Part shown: piece by piece, positions 1 to 6,267 of the stretch
Numbering within the stretch: position 1 is the first letter of the stretch
Layout: the number at the start of each line of letters is the position of its first letter
Assembly: GCA_003646505.1 (NCBI GenBank)
Contig: QMKT01000115.1
Location: 1 to 6,268, forward strand
Length of the DNA: 6,268 nucleotides
Reading direction: 5' to 3'
Source: Campylobacterota bacterium
GTDB lineage: Bacteria > Campylobacterota > Campylobacteria > Campylobacterales > Sulfurovaceae
The notes under the pieces: model-generated
Seen by the model: the letters and a program-made list of their open reading frames with translations, nothing else
Told to the model about the DNA's origin: nothing
Database searches by the model: none
Program-made: the position numbers and the translations under genes

Positions 1-674
1 AATCCTGCACCAATACCCTGGATCTTATGAGGGCCGGCAGGTCCTCCTTCCAATACAGCTGAAGTGATAGGTTCTACCGCTACCACTTTCAGTGCAGATA
101 TTTGCTCTTTAAGCACTTCGGCTGTGCCTGTCAGTGTTCCTCCCGTACCTACAGATGCCACAAAAATGTCTATCTCTTTTGTATCGTTAAGTATCTCCAC
201 CGCTGTGGTTTTTCGGTGAATATCAGGATTGTCAGGATTATTGAATTGTTGCAGTACTTTGGCATTTTTAAGTTCTTGTTCAAGTTCATCTGCTCTTTCA
301 ATAGCACCGCTCATTCCTGCGGCAGCTGGGGTGAGTACCAGTTTTGCACCTAGGTGTGTGAGTATCTTACGACGTTCAATACTCATGGATTCTGGCATGG
401 TGAGGAGTAGTTTAAGCCCTTTTGCAGCACAAATGGCAGCGAGACCTATACCTGTATTTCCGCTTGTAGGTTCAATGATCGTTGTATTTTCATCGATACT
501 TCCCGACTTGAGTGCTTCATTGATCATATTCGCAGCAATTCTGTCTTTTACCGAAGAGGTGGGGTTCATAAATTCACATTTCCCCAAGATGGTTGTACCT
601 GTTTCTTTTGAAAGGGTATTGATTCTCACTAAAGGTGTATTCCCTATAAGTTCTTCAATATTATTTGCTATCAT
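1..674 (-). CDS. cysK: Cysteine synthase (O-acetylserine sulfhydrylase), 3' end outside window
   Basis: A PLP-dependent cytoplasmic enzyme that makes cysteine from O-acetylserine and sulfide, the last step of cysteine synthesis. The 224 visible codons run open from the ATG to the window edge, so roughly the last quarter of a usual ~300-residue CysK is missing. Seen directly: INTP-type start (IGNTPLVRI, 10-18), the PLP lysine K43 in SSVKDR (40-45), the substrate loop PTSGNTG (69-75), the PLP-phosphate loop GTGGT (176-180), and HKIQGIGAG (216-224), which is typical of CysK. The start is firm: a TGA codon lies in frame immediately before the ATG, and AAGGA (681-685) sits 6 bases upstream. The gene lies 147 bases after pyrC on the same strand, so it may be transcribed separately. 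CysM or a cystathionine beta-synthase-like paralogue is a less likely alternative, because the motifs and the short N-terminus fit CysK best. Confidence 0.95.
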   Translation of the reverse strand, partial: MIANNIEELIGNTPLVRINTLSKETGTTILGKCEFMNPTSSVKDRIAANMINEALKSGSIDENTTIIEPTSGNTGIGLAAICAAKGLKLLLTMPESMSIERRKILTHLGAKLVLTPAAAGMSGAIERADELEQELKNAKVLQQFNNPDNPDIHRKTTAVEILNDTKEIDIFVASVGTGGTLTGTAEVLKEQISALKVVAVEPITSAVLEGGPAGPHKIQGIGAG

Positions 675-708
675 TCACTATCCTTATTTCTTTTACCTAT
701 ACTGTTAA

Positions 709-737
709 AATATCTTAACCAATTATTTTTGAGTTAA
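709..737 (-). promoter_or_regulatory. Candidate cysK promoter
   Basis: On the minus strand, TTAACT (732-737) and GATATT (709-714) are separated by 17 bases, each matching 4 of 6 positions of the sigma-70 -35 and -10 consensus. The -10 box lies in the loop of a small inverted repeat, GTTAA (704-708) with TTAAC (715-719). A second candidate is TTGCTT (796-801) with TAATAT (772-777), spaced 18 bases, which would give a longer leader. In such AT-rich DNA both could be chance. The 147-base gap before cysK is the main reason to expect a promoter. I saw no convincing hairpin-plus-U-run terminator after pyrC, so readthrough from pyrC is also possible. Confidence 0.25.
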
Positions 738-821
738 GGCTTTAAATGCATAATTTTTATCATCATAGCCGATATTACCTCTTTTCCGTATCATAAAGCA
801 AGTTATGGAGATAAAGTCTTC

Positions 822-1829
822 CTACTTTTGTACTTCTTTAATACTGTAGGCTATCTCTTCATCGGCATACATAGGTACCACACCATTGTAATCAGAGGGT
901 ACTTTAAACGATCTCTTTTCTAAAATAATGGTTTTCTTTGGAGGTGTGACAGCATAAATTCTGTGTGCATTATCCGAAACAAAAGCTTGAAGATTTTCCA
1001 GAGAAGCGTTTTCTTTCTCAAAAAGTTCAGCTAGTACTTGTAGAGCAATAGGTGCAGTAAATACACCTGCTGCACAGCCACAAGCTTCTTTGGCATGTCT
1101 GGGATGTGGTGCAGAGTCTGAACCGAACATCACTTTTGGATGTGCCTCAAGTGCAACCTTAAGCAGTGCAGATCTGTCTTCGGGACGTTTTGCGATGGGC
1201 TTACAGAAAAGATGAGGTTGAAGCATACCGCCAGCCACATCATCCAAAGTGATAAGGAGATGGTGCAGGGTAATAGTAGCATAGAGGTTCTCATATTTAT
1301 CAAGTGCTTGAACACTCTCTTTGGTTGTAATGTGCTCCATGATGATCTTTAATTTGGGAAAAGCAGTGGCCAATTTTTCATAAATACTGACAAACTCTGC
1401 TTCTCTGTCCATCACAAAACCATTGGTCTCACCATGTACACACAGAGGTATGTTCAGTTCAGCCATGGCAGTGAGTGCCGGACGTAACTCTTCTACATCA
1501 AAACCGCTTACACCGCCTTCTGAGTTGGTGGTAATACCCGCAGGGTAGAGTTTAATGGCGGTGATTTCATCTTTCACTGACTCTAAAAAAGATTTGTCAT
1601 ATGAGGGTTTGAAAAAGAGTGTCATATAAGGTGTAAATGTTTCATCTCCCACAGCTTTCATAATACGTTCTTTGTAAGCAACAACTTCTTCTTTAGTGCT
1701 CACTGGAGGCACAAGGTTGGGCATAATGATCGCACCTGAAAAAGTATGAGCAGAGCTCTTGGCAATGTTTTCTAACATCTCTCCGTCTCGGAGGTGAAGG
1801 TGCATGTCAAGTGGAGCGGTTAATTGCAT
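822..1829 (-). CDS. pyrC: Dihydroorotase (class II PyrC type)
   Basis: Catalyses the reversible cyclisation of N-carbamoyl-aspartate to dihydroorotate, the third step of de novo pyrimidine synthesis, in the cytoplasm. The 335-residue protein is close to E. coli PyrC (about 348) and spans one amidohydrolase TIM barrel. Visible active-site elements are the metal-binding HLHLRD (H10, H12, with R14 for substrate), the MPN substrate motif (N38), the lysine expected to be carboxylated (K93 in AIKLYP), the mobile loop TTNSEGGV (100-107), metal ligands H132 (CVHGE) and H166 (MEHIT), and catalytic D238 in [10 protein letters not shown] (236-245). All key residues are present, so the enzyme should be active. 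Its start lies inside the 3' end of yidD (23-base overlap) and is preceded by AAAGGA, so translation is probably coupled to yidD. No regulatory leader is visible. Its presence with envelope genes looks like operon sharing, not a functional link. Confidence 0.97.
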   Translation of the reverse strand: MQLTAPLDMHLHLRDGEMLENIAKSSAHTFSGAIIMPNLVPPVSTKEEVVAYKERIMKAVGDETFTPYMTLFFKPSYDKSFLESVKDEITAIKLYPAGITTNSEGGVSGFDVEELRPALTAMAELNIPLCVHGETNGFVMDREAEFVSIYEKLATAFPKLKIIMEHITTKESVQALDKYENLYATITLHHLLITLDDVAGGMLQPHLFCKPIAKRPEDRSALLKVALEAHPKVMFGSDSAPHPRHAKEACGCAAGVFTAPIALQVLAELFEKENASLENLQAFVSDNAHRIYAVTPPKKTIILEKRSFKVPSDYNGVVPMYADEEIAYSIKEVQK

Positions 1830-2169
1830 CGAAGTCCTTTAGAACATAATATTTTGAGTGATTAGCCAACATACTTTGAGGTACGAGCCAATAGAGTACA
1901 TCTATTTTGCCACAAAATGCATTAAATTTGAGTATAGAGAGATGTTTGGGAGGTCTATAATTAACCAAAGGATAGTCAATCCCTCCTTTAAAAAACTGGT
2001 TACATCGTAGTATACGCAAGGAACTTGAGGCAAGTGCTTTATGGGGGGCATTGAATTCAAACTGCCAAGAAGCATACTCGGAACAACTGGGATAATAACG
2101 ACAGGAGGCGGGTAACATTTTAGAGATGTATTGGTAGCCTTTGATTGGTACTGTCCATAAACTTGCCAT
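1807..2169 (-). CDS. yidD: YidD family membrane protein insertion efficiency factor
   Basis: A small membrane-associated protein that, in E. coli, is found near YidC and nascent inner-membrane proteins and improves their insertion. Its exact mechanism is not settled. The 120-residue product carries the family signature: [15 protein letters not shown] (19-33) with cysteines C23 and C29, then RILRCN (52-57) with C56, and KGGID (61-65). The N-terminus has the short amphipathic segment usual in the family and no strong membrane helix. It is longer than E. coli YidD (about 85). The extra residues after about 70 are a tail with no motif I recognise. The gene starts 1 base after lnt stops and overlaps pyrC by 23 bases. 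yidD normally sits between rnpA and yidC, so this location is unusual, but the signature leaves little doubt about the family. Confidence 0.93.
   Translation of the reverse strand: MASLWTVPIKGYQYISKMLPASCRYYPSCSEYASWQFEFNAPHKALASSSLRILRCNQFFKGGIDYPLVNYRPPKHLSILKFNAFCGKIDVLYWLVPQSMLANHSKYYVLKDFDAINRST
1835..1840 (-). promoter_or_regulatory. pyrC ribosome binding site inside yidD
   Basis: AAAGGA on the minus strand lies 5 bases before the pyrC ATG and within the coding sequence of yidD, whose last 23 bases overlap pyrC. The good match and spacing support the ATG at 1829 over the internal Met at codon 9. Confidence 0.7.
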
Positions 2170-2170
2170 G

Positions 2171-3475
2171 TTACTCCTTTATAACCAAACCATTTTGTAT
2201 CATATACGAGTCAGACATATTGACAGAGTGATAGATGGTTGTACCGTATTTTTTACTATAATATTGTAACAAGAGTTTTTGTAAAGTGGGTTCTATGGAA
2301 GGAATGAACCAACCATTATTGCTTAAAACGATCATGTTTTTGGGAATGCCTTCATAAAGTTTTTCGCTTGTGGCTTCAAAACAAATGGCATTTCTGTAGA
2401 TTTCACCATTTATTTTGTAGTCTATGACATCTTCGTCTGCTTTGTAGTCTACTGCACCATCATAAAATACTTCATTAACCCAGTCACTCAAAAAGTCAGG
2501 TAGAGGGTTGCTTTCTCCAAAAGGAACAAGTACGACTTTATTGGCTACGGTGATGGTGTTATTTGTGAAGATGTAGGTTGAATTTCTTGGTGTTTTTCCA
2601 TCCCAGTAGAGTCCGCCTGTAACGATGGAAATCTGTTTGGCTTTTTTCTTCAGTTTGTCTACAAGTTTCTGTGAGCGGTTTATATAGATAGGGAAAACGG
2701 ATTCAGGCAAGATAATAAGGGTTTTTTTATCAGTTATTGCCTGGTCAATATGTTTGAAAATATGTTTAAATTGTTCGAGGTGCAGTGTTTTATTCCATTT
2801 GTCCTGAACAGTAGTATGCGTTGTGATGAGTGCTATATCTTTGTTTGTTGTTGAGGGTGTATGTATTGTAGGTTGGTAGGCAAAAACAACAAGTAAAAGA
2901 TAGAGAAACTGTTTTTTCCAGATGCTGAGTACCATCCCCATAAGAATGAATGCAAATTGCCACTTTTCAATGCCAAGATAACTTTCTACAAACATCAGTT
3001 CAGGTTTGAGCCAGTCAAAAGAAAAAGGATGAATGTAGCTTAACACTAAAAGCCCAATGGCTTTTAGTGTTAAAGGAAGAAGGAGGGAGGGAGAAGGGAG
3101 AAGGTTGGAAAACTTACCACTTATCCAGGCGATAAATGTAAAAATAGCACCATAACTTAACATGATGATAACGATCTCTATGGGTGCAGCCCAGACCATT
3201 TCATAATGGATGAGACTTAGTGCAATCCACCAAAACCAGAATAATCCTATAAAAAATCCAGATATAAACCATGTTTTTGTACTTGACTGTAAAAGTAAAT
3301 AGAGAGATAAAAGTCCTAAAAATGTATTGAGGATAGGGTGTGATAATCCCCAGTGATCAAGGTAAATGAAGGCAGAACTGAAAAGAGCAATGAAAAAGCC
3401 TCTTGTTATCTCTAAAGTGCTAAAATAATGGGAAATTTTATACATAAAGGCTTTCCATGGAACAACTTGGCTCAT
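2171..3475 (-). CDS. lnt: Apolipoprotein N-acyltransferase
   Basis: An inner-membrane enzyme that transfers an acyl chain from a phospholipid to the N-terminal cysteine of apolipoproteins, the last step of lipoprotein maturation. The 434-residue protein has a hydrophobic first half with segments at about 25-40, 49-63, 68-88, 93-117, 129-148 and 172-200. A periplasmic nitrilase-like domain follows from about 212. The catalytic triad is visible: E258 in LPES, K313 in NKVVLVPFGES, and C365 in ICFEA. E321, E367 and SNNGWF (385-390) are also conserved. It is shorter than E. coli Lnt (about 512) and stops just after the nitrilase core, with no C-terminal membrane helix. The ATG at 3475 has a GAGGGG site 5 bases upstream. 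The Met at codon 11 (3445) is an alternative start that would remove the 19-base overlap with divergent yajC. The gene contains an unusual inverted repeat and polypurine tract at codons 124-146. Confidence 0.93.
   Translation of the reverse strand: MSQVVPWKAFMYKISHYFSTLEITRGFFIALFSSAFIYLDHWGLSHPILNTFLGLLSLYLLLQSSTKTWFISGFFIGLFWFWWIALSLIHYEMVWAAPIEIVIIMLSYGAIFTFIAWISGKFSNLLPSPSLLLPLTLKAIGLLVLSYIHPFSFDWLKPELMFVESYLGIEKWQFAFILMGMVLSIWKKQFLYLLLVVFAYQPTIHTPSTTNKDIALITTHTTVQDKWNKTLHLEQFKHIFKHIDQAITDKKTLIILPESVFPIYINRSQKLVDKLKKKAKQISIVTGGLYWDGKTPRNSTYIFTNNTITVANKVVLVPFGESNPLPDFLSDWVNEVFYDGAVDYKADEDVIDYKINGEIYRNAICFEATSEKLYEGIPKNMIVLSNNGWFIPSIEPTLQKLLLQYYSKKYGTTIYHSVNMSDSYMIQNGLVIKE
2174..2180 (-). 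promoter_or_regulatory. yidD ribosome binding site formed by the last lnt codons
   Basis: AAAGGAG on the minus strand overlaps the final Ile-Lys-Glu codons of lnt. It is followed by the lnt TAA, one C, and the yidD ATG, so the spacing is 4 bases. Ribosomes finishing lnt would stop on the yidD start region, which points to translational coupling. Confidence 0.75.
3040..3073. repeat. Perfect 15-bp inverted repeat with 4-base loop inside lnt
   Basis: TTAACACTAAAAGCC (3040-3054) is followed by CAAT and then by its exact reverse complement (3059-3073). The two arms pair without a mismatch, and G-C pairs close the loop. It lies in lnt codons 135-146, encoding the membrane-segment residues LTLKAIGLLVLS. 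Neither strand has a U-run after the hairpin, so it is not an ordinary intrinsic terminator. Its function, if any, is unknown. A strong mRNA hairpin, or a palindrome left by template switching during replication, would both fit. Confidence 0.9.
3072..3104 (+). repeat. Polypurine tract with G-runs inside lnt
   Basis: Thirty-three consecutive purines on the plus strand include three GGG runs and further GG pairs, as in GGAGGGAGGGAGAAGGGAG (3082-3100). The tract directly abuts the inverted repeat on its left. On the coding strand it is polypyrimidine and specifies a Leu/Pro/Ser-rich stretch (residues about 124-135) between two membrane segments of Lnt. Formation of a G-quadruplex or triplex is possible but is inference only. 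Confidence 0.8.
3403..3429 (+). promoter_or_regulatory. Candidate yajC-secD-secF promoter within lnt
   Basis: TTGTTA (3403-3408) and AATAAT (3424-3429, 5 of 6 to TATAAT) are 15 bases apart, about 27 bases before the yajC ATG. The spacing is short, although promoters in this group of bacteria often depend mainly on the -10 region. TAAAAT (3421-3426) is an overlapping alternative -10. Because lnt is divergent and reaches past the yajC start, any promoter for the sec genes close to yajC has to lie within lnt coding DNA. Confidence 0.3.
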
Positions 3476-3729
3476 TTTTACCCCTCATCATCTTATTCGC
3501 AATTTTTTATTTTTTGATCATCAGACCACAGCAACAGCATCAAAAGACCCATAAAGCAATGCTCGAAGCCTTAGTAAAAGGAGATAACATCATCACAACG
3601 GGTGGACTTATGGCTGTTATCGTTAAACCTGAAGAAGATTTTATCAAAATCAAATTAAATGATGACACTATTGTAAAGCTAGACAGAGCATATGTTGCAA
3701 AAAAGGTTGAGATTGGTGAAAACGCTTAA
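3457..3729 (+). CDS. yajC: Sec translocase accessory subunit YajC
   Basis: A small single-span inner-membrane protein that associates with SecD and SecF in the Sec translocon. Its own contribution is modest in E. coli. The 90-residue product has a membrane helix at about 7-22, then the family hallmark RPQQQ (23-27), a charged linker, and the small cytoplasmic domain with KGDNIITTGG (41-50). The ATG at 3457 has AAGG 6 bases upstream and gives the normal short N-terminus before the helix. The first 19 bases overlap the start of divergent lnt, and the last 14 overlap the favoured secD start. It is the first gene of the yajC-secD-secF operon, the classic order. It is slightly shorter than E. coli YajC (about 110) but has all recognisable parts. 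Confidence 0.95.
   Translation: MEQLGSFLPLIILFAIFYFLIIRPQQQHQKTHKAMLEALVKGDNIITTGGLMAVIVKPEEDFIKIKLNDDTIVKLDRAYVAKKVEIGENA
3481..3486 (-). promoter_or_regulatory. lnt ribosome binding site within yajC
   Basis: GAGGGG on the minus strand lies 5 bases before the lnt ATG at 3475 and inside yajC codons 9-10. It supports the upstream lnt start. The alternative Met at codon 11 has only GGAAA at a comparable distance. Confidence 0.5.
3701..3706 (+). promoter_or_regulatory. Likely secD ribosome binding site within yajC
   Basis: AAAAGG lies inside yajC and downstream of the in-frame ATG at 3692, so it cannot serve that ATG. It is 9 bases before GTG at 3716 and 6 bases before TTG at 3713, both in the secD frame. 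This is the main reason for preferring a non-ATG start for secD. Confidence 0.5.
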
Positions 3730-5296
3730 TTATAGGGTTGTTCTTTTTGCCTTTGCACTTATTTTTGGAATTGTTTTTTCAGTTCCTTCTTTGACGCAAA
3801 GCGAAAGTGGCAAAAAGATCACTTTGGGACTTGATCTTCAGGGTGGATTACATATGCTTCTTGGGATCAAAAGTGAAGTAGCCATTGAATCACGTATTAA
3901 ATCTATGGCTGCTACGGTAAAATATTTGTTTGATGACGATGAGATTATTTTTGATGATCTACGTATGAACGAAGACGGTACTATTACTTTTGAACTTTTA
4001 GATGCTGATGATGTTACAAAAGCAGCAGCACTTCTTAAAAAAGAGATAGAAGGTACAGTAGTTACTCAAAAGTCTTTGAACTTCTCTCTTGAGATGACAG
4101 AAGAAGAAAAAGTACGTACACAACAAGATGCCATCGGACAAGCAGTTGATACGATACGTAACAGACTCAATGAGTTTGGACTGGCAGAACCTACGGTAGC
4201 AAAACAAGGTGAAGATAAGATCTTGGTAGAAGTACCAGGTATCAAAAATAGAACTGACATAGCACGGTTAAAAGCACTGATTGAACGTGCAGCACATTTA
4301 CAACTGATGGCTGTAGATGAAGACCGCATAGCAAGAGTTGATACAATGAGTGCAAATGAGGCTAAAAGTTTTGGGGATGTCATACTCAAAGATGTAAAAA
4401 CACCTCAGAAGTATTTAGTTCGTGCGATTCCTGTGCTTGATGGTTCAATGCTTACAGATGCCAAAGTAGGTTTTGATGAAGGAAATCAACCAGTGATCAA
4501 TTTTGCTCTTAACGGGCAAGGTGCTAAAATATTTGGTGACTTTACTGGTAAATATGTGGGTAAACGTATGGCTGTTGTCTTAGACAACATGGTTTACTCT
4601 GCTCCAAATATTAATGAACGTATTGGTGGTGGTAATGTTCAAATTTCAGGAAACTTTACCTTTGGTGAAGCACAAGATTTAGCCATAGCTTTACGTTCAG
4701 GTGCCCTGTTGGCTCCTGTGATCATAGAGTCTGAACGTTTTATAGGACCTAGCCTCGGGGCAGACAGTATTAAGGCAAGTTCACTTGCTTTAGCGCTTGG
4801 TTTCCTTTTGGTTGTTGTCTTCATGGTACTTTACTATGGAATGGCAGGGGTTATTGCCAATGTCGCACTTATAGGAAACCTTTTCCTTATTTTGGCTGTG
4901 ATGTCATTAGTAGGTGCTACCTTGACACTTCCAGGTATGGCAGGTATTGTACTGACCGTCGGTATGGCGGTTGATGCCAATGTTATTATAAATGAACGTA
5001 TACGTGAATTATTGCATCAAGGAAAGTCTATAGGAAAGTCCATAGAAGATGGGTATAACAATGCCTTTACTGCTATTTTTGATGCAAACGTTACCACACT
5101 TATTGCAGCTATTGTACTTGTGGTGTATGGAACGGGAGCGATTAAAGGGTTTGCAATTACGATGGGTATCGGTATTGCGGCTTCTATGCTCACAGCGATA
5201 GTAGGAACACATGGGATCTACCAGTGGATACTGCCTAAAATAGGTAAAAAGAAACTAAACTTTTGGTTTGGTATTAAACAAGAGGGAGCAAAATAA
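3716..5296 (+). CDS. secD: Protein translocase subunit SecD
   Basis: With SecF, uses the proton-motive force to complete protein export through SecYEG and release substrates into the periplasm. From the GTG the product has 526 residues. It has a first membrane helix at about 6-24, then the large periplasmic domain with LGLDLQGG (37-44), RNRLNEFG (148-155) and the LRSGALLAP motif (326-334). Helices 2-6 follow at about 355-373, 378-396, 407-424, 454-472 and 476-497. The helix-4 motif GMAVDANVIINERIRE (416-431) contains D420, the residue matching the proton-relay aspartate. The start is uncertain: ATG at 3692 adds MLQKRLRL but has no good binding site upstream. TTG at 3713 is also possible. The GTG start gives MKTLNYRV, a normal short N-terminus before the helix. 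It overlaps yajC by 14 bases and secF by 1. Its length is intermediate between short bacterial SecD proteins and the E. coli protein (about 615). The family assignment is certain. Confidence 0.95.
   Translation: MKTLNYRVVLFAFALIFGIVFSVPSLTQSESGKKITLGLDLQGGLHMLLGIKSEVAIESRIKSMAATVKYLFDDDEIIFDDLRMNEDGTITFELLDADDVTKAAALLKKEIEGTVVTQKSLNFSLEMTEEEKVRTQQDAIGQAVDTIRNRLNEFGLAEPTVAKQGEDKILVEVPGIKNRTDIARLKALIERAAHLQLMAVDEDRIARVDTMSANEAKSFGDVILKDVKTPQKYLVRAIPVLDGSMLTDAKVGFDEGNQPVINFALNGQGAKIFGDFTGKYVGKRMAVVLDNMVYSAPNINERIGGGNVQISGNFTFGEAQDLAIALRSGALLAPVIIESERFIGPSLGADSIKASSLALALGFLLVVVFMVLYYGMAGVIANVALIGNLFLILAVMSLVGATLTLPGMAGIVLTVGMAVDANVIINERIRELLHQGKSIGKSIEDGYNNAFTAIFDANVTTLIAAIVLVVYGTGAIKGFAITMGIGIAASMLTAIVGTHGIYQWILPKIGKKKLNFWFGIKQEGAK
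5281..5288 (+). promoter_or_regulatory. secF ribosome binding site within secD
   Basis: AGAGGGAG lies in the last secD codons, 7 bases before the secF ATG. The secD stop and secF start share one base (TAATG), so the site should reinitiate ribosomes ending secD and keep SecD and SecF output balanced. Confidence 0.75.
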
Positions 5297-6267
5297 TGGA
5301 AGTTTTTAAATATAAAAAATCGCTCTCGTTAATGAGTAAAAGTAAACGTTTTGGTTTGCTTTCCATTGCCGTGCTACTCTTGTCTTTTGGACTGATAGTC
5401 ACTAAAGGATTTAACCTTGGTGTTGATTTTGCCGGTGGTACATTGATACAAGTTAAATATGAAAGTGAAGCACCCATCGAGAAGATTAGGGATGCACTCA
5501 GTACAGATAAGGCATATGAAGGTGCTTCGGTTACTTTCTTTGGAAGTCAGGAAGAAGTAGTCATACGTACTAAAATATCTTCCCAGATTCTAGGTGAAGA
5601 TGTAGGTGCGAAAGTGAGCCTTTTGCTTAAAGAGACAGGTAAACTTGAAGTACGACGTGTGGATATGATAGGGGCAAAAGTAGGTTCAGAGTTACGTACC
5701 AAAGGTTTTACGGCGATGCTTATCGCGATCATAGGTATTTTGCTTTATGTATCATTTAGATTTGAATGGCGTTTTGCTATTGCCTCTGTATTAGCACTTG
5801 TGCACGATATTACCATCGCTATGGGAATGATCGTTCTGTTTAATGTTGAAGTAAACCTTGACATTTTAGCAGCACTTCTTACGATACTTGGGTACTCTTT
5901 GAACGATACAATTATTGTATTTGACCGTATTCGTGAAGGGATTAGAACCATTAAAAATCCAGATCTTGGTGCTATCATCGATGAATCTGTGACACGTACA
6001 CTCTCTCGTACAACATTGACATCTTTGACAACATTCTTTGTTGTTTTAACACTCTTTGTCTTTGGTGGTGAGATCATCCATGGCTTCGCATTCACATTAC
6101 TTGTTGGTATTGTTGTGGGTACGTATTCATCAATCTTTGTGGCATCACCTATCTTGATGTGGCTTGGGTTCTCAGTAGGTAGCTTTAGAGAAAAAGAAGC
6201 TACGAAACTTAAAAGAGAAAAAGATAAAGAAAAAATGCGTGCCATGTACGAAAATGGGACGATGTAA
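5296..6267 (+). CDS. secF: Protein translocase subunit SecF
   Basis: Inner-membrane partner of SecD in the proton-driven export motor. The 323-residue length equals that of E. coli SecF. A first helix at about 19-36 leads to the periplasmic motif GVDFAGGT (42-49). The remaining helices lie at about 137-153, 158-180, 186-203, 241-257 and 263-286. Seen directly: IGAKVG (125-130), where the family usually has VGPKVG; GYSLNDTIIVFDRIRE (199-214), with D204 and R211 in the conserved proton-pathway motif; TLSRTTLTS (235-243); and GTYSSIFVASP (275-285). The C-terminus from about 297 is a highly charged cytoplasmic tail rich in Lys, Glu and Arg. The start is set by the 1-base overlap with secD and a good binding site. 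The stop is the next-to-last feature of the window, so the operon terminator, or any further genes, lie outside. Confidence 0.97.
   Translation: MEVFKYKKSLSLMSKSKRFGLLSIAVLLLSFGLIVTKGFNLGVDFAGGTLIQVKYESEAPIEKIRDALSTDKAYEGASVTFFGSQEEVVIRTKISSQILGEDVGAKVSLLLKETGKLEVRRVDMIGAKVGSELRTKGFTAMLIAIIGILLYVSFRFEWRFAIASVLALVHDITIAMGMIVLFNVEVNLDILAALLTILGYSLNDTIIVFDRIREGIRTIKNPDLGAIIDESVTRTLSRTTLTSLTTFFVVLTLFVFGGEIIHGFAFTLLVGIVVGTYSSIFVASPILMWLGFSVGSFREKEATKLKREKDKEKMRAMYENGTM

Noticed and set aside
229..708. 159-codon plus-strand open frame opposite cysK
   Set aside because: It is antisense to a clear CysK with all active-site motifs. Its product has no recognisable family and its composition is that of a reverse-frame shadow.
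793..806. Possible pyrC terminator hairpin CATAA/TTATG
   Set aside because: The stem is only 5 AT-rich pairs and no U-run follows, so it does not qualify as an intrinsic terminator.
4066..4389. 107-codon minus-strand open frame opposite secD
   Set aside because: It is antisense to the conserved SecD periplasmic domain, and its translation is a low-complexity Ser/Ala/Ile stretch without family features.
5021..5044. Two adjacent near-identical 12-base units (GGAAAGTCTATA, GGAAAGTCCATA) in secD
   Set aside because: They encode GKSIGKSI in the loop after helix 4, but the loop appears to have the same length as in E. coli SecD, so this is probably substitution and not a duplication.
5745..6245. 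166-codon minus-strand open frame opposite secF
   Set aside because: It lies wholly within a well-supported secF, has no good ribosome binding site and no recognisable domain, and its Ser/Thr/Ile-rich sequence is typical of the antisense of membrane-protein codons.
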